A stretch of 6,432 nt of DNA from Myxococcales bacterium (GTDB lineage Bacteria > Myxococcota > Myxococcia > Myxococcales > Anaeromyxobacteraceae), in assembly GCA_021784495.1 (NCBI GenBank), contig JAJXSQ010000134.1, positions 1 to 6,432 on the forward strand, in the 5' to 3' direction. The notes under the pieces were generated by a model, which was given only the letters and a program-made list of their open reading frames with translations, made no database searches and was not told where the DNA came from. Positions 1-6,255 of the stretch are shown here, one piece after another. The position numbers were made by a program, and so were the translations under genes. Numbering within the stretch: the stretch's first letter is position 1; every line of letters begins with the position of its first letter.

Positions 1-178
1 GGGCGGTGGGGGCGGGCCGCGGGGGGGTGCGCCCGCCGTCCACCTCGGACGGCGCCCCGGGCGAGGGCGCGGGGGGCTCGGTCTCGTCGATCGGCGCCGG
101 GGCGGCCACCTGGGATCGCCCCGGGACGGGCACGGCGAGGAGCAGGGCGGTGGCGAGGAGCGTCGTCGGGCGGTGCAC
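1..178 (-). CDS. N-terminus of an exported proline-rich protein (partial)
   Basis: The minus strand reads from a GTG at 178 off the left edge of the window, giving 59 residues with no stop. The start MHRPTT is followed by a hydrophobic stretch, LLATALLLAVPVPG, which looks like a Sec signal peptide. A cleavage point around SQVAA is plausible. The next ~35 residues are low-complexity and rich in Pro, Ala and Gly with a few acidic residues, like a flexible periplasmic linker. Nearly every codon ends in G or C, which supports real coding. An in-frame GTG at 199 would add seven residues; neither start has a convincing Shine-Dalgarno. The gene is divergent from mazG. No family can be named from this piece, and the functional domain lies outside the window. 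I am fairly sure it is coding and exported, and have no view on its role. Confidence 0.6.
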   Translation of the reverse strand, partial: MHRPTTLLATALLLAVPVPGRSQVAAPAPIDETEPPAPSPGAPSEVDGGRTPPRPAPTA

Positions 179-213
179 GCGAGCGGACGATGCTAGCACG
201 CCCGCAGGTGGGC

Positions 214-219
214 TATGAA
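214..219 (+). promoter_or_regulatory. Possible -10 element for mazG
   Basis: TATGAA matches TATAAT at four of six positions and ends 6 nt before the preferred mazG ATG at 226. Transcription starting 7 nt downstream would begin at or next to the start codon, so the mRNA could be leaderless. No good -35 is seen at the expected spacing. No clear Shine-Dalgarno precedes the ATG, which fits the idea but does not prove it. Confidence 0.3.
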
Positions 220-225
220 CAGCGG

Positions 226-1032
226 ATGCCACGCGCCGCCGACGCCGTCGACCGCCTCCTCGCCGTGATGGAGCGGCTCCGGGGACCCGGGGGCTGCCCC
301 TGGGATCGGGAGCAGACGCTCGCCTCGCTGCGCCCCTACGTGCTCGAGGAGACGTACGAGGTGCTGGAGGCGATCGACGCCGGCGATCCCGCCGGCCACC
401 GGGAGGAGCTCGGCGACCTGCTCCTCCAGGTGGTCTTCCAGGCCCAGCTCCGCCGCGAGGAGGGGGCCTTCGACTTCGCCGACGTCGCCGAGGCGATCTC
501 GGACAAGCTGGTGTCCCGCCACCCGCACGTCTTCGGCGACGCCCAGGTCCGCGACTCCGGCGAGGTGCTCCAGCAGTGGGCGGCGCTGAAGCGCGAGGAG
601 AAGCGGAGGCGCGGCGGGGGGCGCTCGGCGCTCGAGGGGGTCCCGCGGGAGATGCCGGCGCTGGCCCGGGCCGACCGGCTCACCGAGAAGGCGAGCCGGG
701 TCGGGTTCGACTGGCCGGACGTCGCCGGCGCCCGGGCCAAGGTGGCGGAGGAGCTCTCGGAGCTCGACGAGGCGATCGCGGCGGGCGACCGAACGGCGAT
801 GGAGCACGAGCTCGGGGACGTCCTCTTCTCGCTCGCGAACGTGGGCCGGAAGCTCGGCATCCCTCCCGAGGAGGCACTCCGATCGGCGATCGGCCGGTTC
901 ATCGCGCGATTCGTCCACATCGAGGAGGCGCTGGCGCGGCGCGGCGTCCCGCCCGGAGAGGCCTCTCTCGCCGAGATGGACCGCCTCTGGAACGAGGCAA
1001 AGGGCTTGGAGCGCAAGCCGAAATCACCCTGA
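226..1032 (+). CDS. mazG: Nucleoside triphosphate pyrophosphohydrolase MazG
   Basis: This 268-residue protein is a full-length two-domain MazG; the E. coli protein is about 263. The family hydrolyses NTPs to NMP and pyrophosphate in the cytoplasm. It is linked to clearing aberrant nucleotides and, in E. coli, to lowering ppGpp under starvation. The N-terminal domain opens with LRGPGGCPWDREQT (18-31) and carries the metal-binding pattern LEETYE (40-45) then EELGD (60-64). The linker SRHPHVFGD (97-105) is typical. The C-terminal domain repeats the pattern with EELSE (175-179) and ELGD (195-198), after the conserved GFDW (160-163), so both domains keep their acidic residues. The ATG at 226 was chosen because the family starts just before the VDRLL helix. 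In-frame GTG at 208 and ATG at 190 give longer versions without better ribosome sites. It stands alone, divergent from the gene at 1-178 and followed by a long gap. Identification is secure; the exact start is less so. Confidence 0.93.
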   Translation: MPRAADAVDRLLAVMERLRGPGGCPWDREQTLASLRPYVLEETYEVLEAIDAGDPAGHREELGDLLLQVVFQAQLRREEGAFDFADVAEAISDKLVSRHPHVFGDAQVRDSGEVLQQWAALKREEKRRRGGGRSALEGVPREMPALARADRLTEKASRVGFDWPDVAGARAKVAEELSELDEAIAAGDRTAMEHELGDVLFSLANVGRKLGIPPEEALRSAIGRFIARFVHIEEALARRGVPPGEASLAEMDRLWNEAKGLERKPKSP

Positions 1033-1054
1033 CCGGCGGTTGACCTCCCCCTCC

Positions 1055-1069
1055 TCCCCTCCTTGGGGA
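1055..1069 (+). terminator. Weak hairpin after mazG
   Basis: TCCCC (1055-1059) pairs with GGGGA (1065-1069) around a 5-nt loop, 23 nt past the mazG stop. The stem is only 5 bp and no T-tract follows, so intrinsic termination here is doubtful. Confidence 0.2.
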
Positions 1070-1074
1070 AAGTC

Positions 1075-1083
1075 GGTGGACAA
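1075..1083 (-). other. DnaA-box-like nonamer
   Basis: Read on the minus strand this is TTGTCCACC. It differs from the high-GC (Streptomyces-type) DnaA box TTGTCCACA only at the last base, and from TTATCCACA at two positions. The neighbouring bases also match the site at 1255 (GGTGGA-C/T-AACTC, 11 of 12). Binding by DnaA is untested. Confidence 0.3.
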
Positions 1084-1146
1084 CTCGCCAAACCGGCCGC
1101 TCCCCGCCAGGAACGTTGCGAATCCGCCCCAGCAACAAGGCGCCCT

Positions 1147-1159
1147 AAAATCGTATTTT
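1147..1159. repeat. AT-rich inverted repeat AAAAT-CGT-ATTTT
   Basis: Five-base arms AAAAT (1147-1151) and ATTTT (1155-1159) flank CGT, and two further T residues make a run of six. The stretch 1146-1161 is by far the most AT-rich in the window. It could be a DNA-unwinding patch, a binding site or a poor terminator tail; sequence alone does not decide. Confidence 0.4.
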
Positions 1160-1245
1160 TTGTCGTCCTTCCGGGTGGTTGTCTTCATGGACCCGCTCGC
1201 CTAGACCAGCGCCGCCCCCGCGGTCAACCCTGTGCGCCCGGATTT

Positions 1246-1270
1246 TTCTCCACTGGTGGATAACTCCACC
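1246..1270. repeat. Clustered inverted repeats with DnaA-box-like sites
   Basis: TCCAC (1249-1253) and GGTGGA (1255-1260) face each other. GGTGGA in turn faces TCCACC (1265-1270) across TAAC, giving alternating inverted copies of one core. The minus-strand reading of 1255-1263 is TTATCCACC, one base from the consensus DnaA box. The plus-strand 1246-1254 is TTCTCCACT, two bases off. The arrangement suggests a protein-binding site, either DnaA or a dimeric regulator. Confidence 0.4.
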
Positions 1271-1522
1271 GGGCGATCCCTTTGCCGGGTGGGCCTGCGG
1301 TGCGGTCGCGCGAGTCACACGCTCGTCACGAAGGCGGCGCTCAATGCCCCGGCGAGACCCCGCGTCGCAGCGCCCTCTCCCCCAAGCCTCCGCGCCGCGA
1401 AGCGGCCTCCAGGCCCCGTGGCCGTAAGGCGCGCCGAGCACGGCACGATCGGAAAGGACCTCCCCCGGCTGCGGCGACAGGCCGCGGTGGATCGGTCGCG
1501 ACCCCGTCGCCGGCGCAACCCC

Positions 1523-1551
1523 TTGACGTTCCTCGAGCCGAGCGGTACATA
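1523..1551 (+). promoter_or_regulatory. Sigma70-type promoter for rpsT
   Basis: The -35 TTGACG (1523-1528) matches the consensus at five of six positions. It lies exactly 17 nt before TACATA (1546-1551), a weaker -10. Transcription would start near 1558-1561, giving a leader of about 25 nt that includes the ribosome site. It is the clearest promoter in the window and fits an independently transcribed, highly expressed ribosomal protein gene. Confidence 0.7.
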
Positions 1552-1568
1552 CCGCCCCCCAAACCTTC

Positions 1569-1574
1569 AGGGAG
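1569..1574 (+). promoter_or_regulatory. Ribosome binding site that fixes the rpsT TTG start
   Basis: AGGGAG lies 9 nt before the TTG at 1584. This good Shine-Dalgarno and spacing, with the conserved MANT start of S20, support TTG as initiator over the in-frame ATG at 1605, which would remove the conserved N-terminus. Confidence 0.75.
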
Positions 1575-1583
1575 AGTCACGTC

Positions 1584-1859
1584 TTGGCGAACACCGCATC
1601 GGCGATGAAGCGCAACCGGCAGGCGCAGAAGCAGCGAGCCCGCAACGTCCAGGTCCGCTCCGGCGTGAAGAGCGCCGTGAAGAAGGTCCGCGAGGCCCTG
1701 GAGAAGGGCGACGCCCCGTCGGCGCGCACCGCGCTCCACGCCGCCGAGCGGGCCATCGGCAAGGCGTCGTCGAAGGGCGTCGTCCACCGGAACGCCGCCT
1801 CGCGGAAGATCGCGCGGCTCGCGCACGCGGTCGCCAAGGCGGCCGCGCCCTCCACCTAG
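1584..1859 (+). CDS. rpsT: 30S ribosomal protein S20
   Basis: The 91-residue, Lys/Arg/Ala-rich helical protein matches S20 (usual length 85-90). S20 is a primary 16S rRNA-binding protein that helps assemble the body of the small subunit. Recognisable blocks are the start MANTASAMKRNRQ (1-13), the basic helix VKSAVKKVREAL (28-39), and GVVHRNAASRKIARLAH (65-81), the conserved tail motif. Translation starts at TTG. E. coli rpsT also uses UUG, and there the weak start is part of translational feedback by S20, so similar control is possible here by inference. The gene has its own promoter at 1523 and no partner on its strand. It ends 26 nt from the converging lptE stop with a GC hairpin between them. 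Confidence 0.96.
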   Translation: MANTASAMKRNRQAQKQRARNVQVRSGVKSAVKKVREALEKGDAPSARTALHAAERAIGKASSKGVVHRNAASRKIARLAHAVAKAAAPST

Positions 1860-1864
1860 AGCCA

Positions 1865-1882
1865 CGCCGCGCTCGCGCGGCG
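1865..1882. terminator. GC hairpin between rpsT and lptE
   Basis: CGCCGCG (1865-1871) pairs perfectly with CGCGGCG (1876-1882) around loop CTCG, right between the two converging stops. A 7-bp all-GC stem could stop transcription from both sides. There is no T-tract on either strand, so it may work with Rho or by pausing rather than as a classic intrinsic terminator. Confidence 0.5.
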
Positions 1883-1885
1883 CGC

Positions 1886-2353
1886 TCACTCCTCGAAGGC
1901 CGCGATCACGTCGCGCGCCGCGTCGGCGGCGAGCCGCTGGAGCGCCTGCGCGCGGCGCGCCTCGGACTCGAGGGCGTCGGCGCCCGCGAGGTAGTCGGCG
2001 CCGAGCCGGAGGGTCTTCTCGGCCACCGGCTTCCCGTCCACGGCCAGCCGCGCCTTGACCAGGAGCGTCACCGCGAGCCCCTCGCCGGCGGGGAGCGCGG
2101 GGCCGGAGGCCACCGTCCGCACCTCGCCGTCGATCACCCCCGGCGCCCCCTCGGAGGCGTCGGCGCCGCGGCGCTGGAGCTCCCGGCGCAGGGCGGCGGT
2201 CAGCTCCACGCCCAGCGACGGATCGCTCGAGAAGTTGGCGAAGGGGCGCGCGTAGACCCGGCGGACGTCGCCCTTCAGGGCGCGTCCGTTCGCGACCGTG
2301 TAGCCGCAGCCGGCCAGCGCCAGCAGCAGCGGGAGGGCGGCGCGCCTGGCCAC
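1886..2353 (-). CDS. lptE: LPS-assembly lipoprotein LptE
   Basis: This 155-residue lipoprotein belongs to the LptE family, which sits inside the LptD barrel and helps place lipopolysaccharide in the outer leaflet of the outer membrane. A short basic start (MARR) and hydrophobic segment lead to the lipobox LAGC (13-16); Cys16 would be lipidated and followed by the family-typical GY. The block VYARPFANFSSDPSLGVELTAALRRELQRRG (33-63) is the usual LptE core, with a beta strand then an amphipathic helix. The C-terminal helix EARRAQALQRLAADAARDVIAAF (131-153) also fits. The start is GTG, 4 nt after the leuS stop, with a G-rich ribosome-binding stretch lying over the end of leuS, so translation is probably coupled. 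The same leuS-lptE order is found in other deltaproteobacteria. Length is a little below the usual 160-190. The family is divergent, so the name rests on lipobox, core block and neighbour. Confidence 0.85.
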   Translation of the reverse strand: MARRAALPLLLALAGCGYTVANGRALKGDVRRVYARPFANFSSDPSLGVELTAALRRELQRRGADASEGAPGVIDGEVRTVASGPALPAGEGLAVTLLVKARLAVDGKPVAEKTLRLGADYLAGADALESEARRAQALQRLAADAARDVIAAFEE

Positions 2354-2357
2354 GCCC

Positions 2358-4859
2358 CTACCCCACCACGAAGTTGAGGAGGCGGCGCGGGACGAAGACC
2401 ACCTTCCGGATCGCCTTGCCGGCGAGGTGGGCGCGGACCCGCTCCTCCGCCTCGGCGAGGGCGCGGACCTCGGCCTCGGGCGCCCCGGCCGGCGCGCGCA
2501 CCTCGCCGCGGAGCTTCCCGTTCACCTGCACGGCGATGGTCACGGTGTCCGCGACCACGAGCGCCGGGTCGAAGGCGGGCCAGGGCTCCTCGGCGAGCAG
2601 CCGGTCCGCCGCCGCCGGCCCCAGCACCGCGTGCCAGAGCTCCTCGGCGGCGTGCGGCGCGAAGGGGCCGAGCAGCGCGGCCATCGCGACCAGCGCCTCC
2701 CGGACCGCCGCCATCGCCGGCGCGTCCTCGGCGGGGCCGAGCGCCGAGAGCTCGTTGAGGAGCTCCATGAGCGCGGCGATCCCGGTGTTGAACTTCAGCT
2801 CGCCCTCGAACGCCTCGGTCACCCGCTTGATCGTCCGGTGGGTCCGGCGGCGGAGCTCCAGCCAGGGCCCGGCGGCGCGAGGGAGGGCGTCCTCCGGGGC
2901 GCCGAAGACGGCCTGCCGGCCCTGGAAGAGGCGCCAGACCCGGCCGAGGAAGCGGAACAGGCCGTCGACCTGCTCGTCGGACCAGTCGATGTCCTTCTCC
3001 GGCGGCGCCGCGAAGAGCATGAAGAGCCGGACGGTGTCGGCGCCGAAGCGGTCGACCATCGACCCCGGCTGGACCACGTTCCCCCAGCGCTTCGACATCT
3101 TGCGGCCGTCCGGGCCGTTCACGATCCCCTGGGTCACGAGCCGGCGGCAGGGCTCCGGCTCGGCGGTGAGCCCCATCTCGTGCATGACCCGGTGCCAGAA
3201 GCGGAAGTAGAGCAGGTGCATCACCGCGTGCTCCGGGCCGCCGACGTAGACGTCGATGGGGAGCCAGCGGCGCGCCAGGGCGGGGTCGAAGGGGCGGCCC
3301 TCGTCGCGCGGCGACAGGTAGCGGGCGTAGTACCAGGCCGAGTCGACGAAGGTGTCCATCGTCTCGGTCTCGCGACGGGCCGGCTTCCCGCACCTCGGGC
3401 AGGTGGTGTTCACGAACTCCGCCACCTTGGCGAGCGGCGGCTCGCCGGTCCCGGTGATGATCGCCTGGGGGGGCAGCCGGACCGGGAGCTGGTCCCGGGG
3501 GACCGGCACCGCCCCGTGGTCGTCGCAGTAGATGATCGGGATGGGGGTGCCCCAGTAGCGCTGGCGCGAGAAGCCCCAGTCGCGGAGGTGCCAGCGGACC
3601 GCCGGGCCGCCGAAGCCGCGCTCCCGGGCGAGCTCGGCCATCCGGGCGCGGGCCTCCGCCGAGGGGAGCCCCGAGAACCGCCCCGAGTCCTCGGTCACGC
3701 CGTCCCCGGTGGTGGCCGCCTCGAGCCGGTCGCCCGGCGGCGTCCGCTCCCCGGCCGCGGGCTGGATCACCGTCCGGACGGGCAGCCCGTACTTCCTCGC
3801 GAACTCGAAGTCGCGCTGGTCGTGGGCCGGCACGCTCATGACCGCGCCGGTGCCGTACCCGGCCAGGACGAAGTTGGCGATCCAGACCGGGACGGCCTCG
3901 CCGGTGAACGGGTTCCGCACGCTCGCGCCGGTGGCGACGCCCTCCTTGGCCGCCCCCTCCCCGGTCCGCTCGCGCTCGTCGAGCCGCCGCATCCGGGCCA
4001 CGAAGGCGTCGACCTCGTCGCGCCGCTCCGGCAGGGTCAGCGCCGCCACCAGCGGGTGCTCCGGCGCCAGGACGACGTAGGTGCAGCCGTGGATGGTGTC
4101 GAGCCGGGTGGTGAACACCTTGATCGGCTCGCCGCCCCCGATCCGCGCGAAGTCGACCTCGGCGCCGGTCGAGCGCCCGATCCAGTTCCGCTGCATGGTG
4201 ACCACCCGCTCCGGCCAGGCGGTCAGCTCGTCGAGCCCGGCGAGGAGCCGGTCGGCGTAGGCGGTGATCCGGAAGGCCCACTCCGGGATGGTCTTCTCGA
4301 TCACCGGCGAGGCGCAGCGCTCGCAGGTGCCGTCGTCCAGCACCTGCTCGTTGGCGATGACCGTCATGCAGCCGGTGCACCAGTTGGCCCGCCCCTGGCG
4401 GCGGTAGACGATCCCGCGCTCCAGCATCTCCAGGAAGAACCACTGATTCCACCGGTAGTACGAGGGATCGGCGGTGACCACCTCGCGGTCCCAGTCGAAG
4501 GCGTAGCCGAGCCGCTTCATCTCGGCGCGGAAGGAGGCGATGTTCTCGGCGGTCCGCTCGGCCGGGTGGCGGCCGTCCTTGATGGCCGCGTTCTCGGCGG
4601 GGAGCCCGAGCGCGTCGAAGCCGATCGGGTGGAGGACGTCGTGCCCGCGCATGCGGAGCCACCGCGCCAGCGCGTCGCCGATGGTGTAGACGCGGGCGTG
4701 GCCCATGTGCATCGCGCCCGACGGGTAGGGGAACATCTCCAGCACGTAGCGGGGCTCGGCCTCCGGCCGCCGCCCCGCCCGGAAGACGCCCGCCTCCTCC
4801 CAGCGGCGCTGCCACCTCTCCTCGATCGCCTGCGGCTCGTAACGCTCGTTCATGGTCAT
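2358..4859 (-). CDS. leuS: Leucyl-tRNA synthetase
   Basis: The complete class I enzyme has 833 residues (usual 800-880); it activates leucine and charges tRNA-Leu in the cytoplasm. The HIGH motif is HMGH (51-54) after FPYPSGAM. A zinc-type module has CTGC (161-164) and CERC (179-182). The CP1 editing domain follows, with threonine motif TTRLDT (250-255; usual form TTRPDT), GYGTGAVMSVPAHDQRD (334-350) and the conserved aspartate of HDQRD. WGFSRQRYWGTPIP (428-441) and ETMDTFVDSAWYYARY (499-514) complete the leucine-specific core. A further CPRC is at 487-490. The KMSKS signature is KMSKR (587-591), a known variant. The anticodon-binding helices and VNGKLRGE (779-786) end the protein. The start at 4859 (MTMNERYEP) competes with ATG at 4853, which gives the family-like MNERYEP; neither has a Shine-Dalgarno. 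It is first of a two-gene unit with lptE and divergent from asnS. Confidence 0.97.
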   Translation of the reverse strand: MTMNERYEPQAIEERWQRRWEEAGVFRAGRRPEAEPRYVLEMFPYPSGAMHMGHARVYTIGDALARWLRMRGHDVLHPIGFDALGLPAENAAIKDGRHPAERTAENIASFRAEMKRLGYAFDWDREVVTADPSYYRWNQWFFLEMLERGIVYRRQGRANWCTGCMTVIANEQVLDDGTCERCASPVIEKTIPEWAFRITAYADRLLAGLDELTAWPERVVTMQRNWIGRSTGAEVDFARIGGGEPIKVFTTRLDTIHGCTYVVLAPEHPLVAALTLPERRDEVDAFVARMRRLDERERTGEGAAKEGVATGASVRNPFTGEAVPVWIANFVLAGYGTGAVMSVPAHDQRDFEFARKYGLPVRTVIQPAAGERTPPGDRLEAATTGDGVTEDSGRFSGLPSAEARARMAELARERGFGGPAVRWHLRDWGFSRQRYWGTPIPIIYCDDHGAVPVPRDQLPVRLPPQAIITGTGEPPLAKVAEFVNTTCPRCGKPARRETETMDTFVDSAWYYARYLSPRDEGRPFDPALARRWLPIDVYVGGPEHAVMHLLYFRFWHRVMHEMGLTAEPEPCRRLVTQGIVNGPDGRKMSKRWGNVVQPGSMVDRFGADTVRLFMLFAAPPEKDIDWSDEQVDGLFRFLGRVWRLFQGRQAVFGAPEDALPRAAGPWLELRRRTHRTIKRVTEAFEGELKFNTGIAALMELLNELSALGPAEDAPAMAAVREALVAMAALLGPFAPHAAEELWHAVLGPAAADRLLAEEPWPAFDPALVVADTVTIAVQVNGKLRGEVRAPAGAPEAEVRALAEAEERVRAHLAGKAIRKVVFVPRRLLNFVVG

Positions 4860-4870
4860 GGGGGGCGCGG

Positions 4871-4876
4871 ATCTTA
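4871..4876 (-). promoter_or_regulatory. Possible -10 element for leuS
   Basis: The minus strand reads TAAGAT, four of six to TATAAT, ending 11 nt before the first leuS ATG and 17 nt before the second. The leader would be only about 4-10 nt, too short for a Shine-Dalgarno, and none is visible. No convincing -35 is found. Confidence 0.35.
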
Positions 4877-4888
4877 GCCGAGAACGGC

Positions 4889-4912
4889 CCCGCCGGCGCT
4901 ATAGTCGGCGGG
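4889..4912. repeat. 7-bp inverted repeat around the asnS -10
   Basis: CCCGCCG (4889-4895) and CGGCGGG (4906-4912) are perfect inverted copies separated by 10 nt that contain TATAGT, so a protein bound there would cover the asnS promoter. It may also be chance in so GC-rich a sequence. Confidence 0.35.
4900..4905 (+). promoter_or_regulatory. Probable -10 element for asnS
   Basis: TATAGT matches TATAAT at five of six positions and ends 9 nt before the asnS ATG at 4915. Transcription would start at about 4912-4915, so the mRNA is predicted to be leaderless or nearly so, in line with the lack of a Shine-Dalgarno. The -35 region is poor: GCCGAG at 17-nt spacing, TTAGCC at 20. Confidence 0.5.
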
Positions 4913-4914
4913 CC

Positions 4915-6219
<1,305 letters not shown>

Positions 6220-6222
6220 CGC

Positions 6223-6242
6223 CCCCCCGGCGCGCCGGGGGG
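6223..6242. terminator. Perfect 20-bp palindrome between asnS and the OmpA-type gene
   Basis: The bases 6223-6242 equal their own reverse complement: six C, then GGCGCGCC, then six G. As RNA this folds to an 8-bp all-GC stem with a CGCG loop, 4 nt past the asnS stop and 13 nt from the converging stop. A bidirectional terminator is the simplest reading, although no T-tract follows on either strand. Confidence 0.55.
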
Positions 6243-6255
6243 CCGCCTCCCGCGG

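Larger units (their letters stand above)
1033..1583. other. 551-bp gap between mazG and rpsT
   Basis: No open frame here looks like a protein: the frames crossing it are short or are extensions of frames antisense or out of phase to real genes. I see no tRNA signature such as a GTTCGA T-loop. The left half (1140-1270) is unusual for this genome. It has an AT patch at 1146-1161, a second T-run at 1243-1247, and three DnaA-box-like sites at 1075, 1246 and 1255. TTGTCT at 1179-1184 lies 17 nt before TAGACC at 1202-1207, a weak plus-strand promoter candidate for an unknown RNA. The right half (1390-1490) is GC-rich with several short hairpins: GCCGC-GAA-GCGGC at 1394-1406, GGCC-CCGT-GGCC at 1412-1423, and GCGGC-GACAG-GCCGC at 1471-1485. 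The rpsT promoter and ribosome site occupy 1523-1576. The gap could hold a small RNA, a regulatory or replication-protein binding region, or relic sequence. Confidence 0.5.

Noticed and set aside
6..218. A 70-residue plus-strand frame at the left edge
   Set aside because: It is Gly/Arg/Ala-rich with no motif, while the opposite strand gives a signal peptide and strongly G/C-ending codons over the same bases.
1040..1045. TTGACC just after mazG as a promoter -35
   Set aside because: No -10-like hexamer is found 15-19 nt downstream. The minus-strand TTGACC at 1222-1227 also lacks a good -10.
193..1091. Minus-strand open frames of about 240-250 residues antisense to mazG
   Set aside because: They are shadows of mazG, which has complete conserved motifs in both domains, and their residues are low-complexity.
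1147..1161. The AAAAT-CGT-ATTTT repeat and six-T run as an intrinsic terminator for mazG
   Set aside because: It is over 110 nt past the mazG stop and its stem is five A-T pairs, too weak to terminate; no GC stem precedes the T-run at the right distance.
1232..2377. A 381-residue plus-strand frame spanning the gap, rpsT and lptE
   Set aside because: It runs out of frame through rpsT and antisense through lptE, both secure, and shows no homology I recognise. The part over the gap has no coding signs of its own.
2427..4877. An 816-residue plus-strand frame antisense to leuS
   Set aside because: It mirrors leuS codons on the opposite strand, lacks recognisable domains and has a typical antisense composition. 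leuS itself has all LeuRS motifs.
4852..4914. An upstream in-frame ATG (4852) as the asnS start
   Set aside because: It would add 21 Arg-rich residues absent from the family, overlap the leuS start and lie upstream of the probable -10 at 4900.
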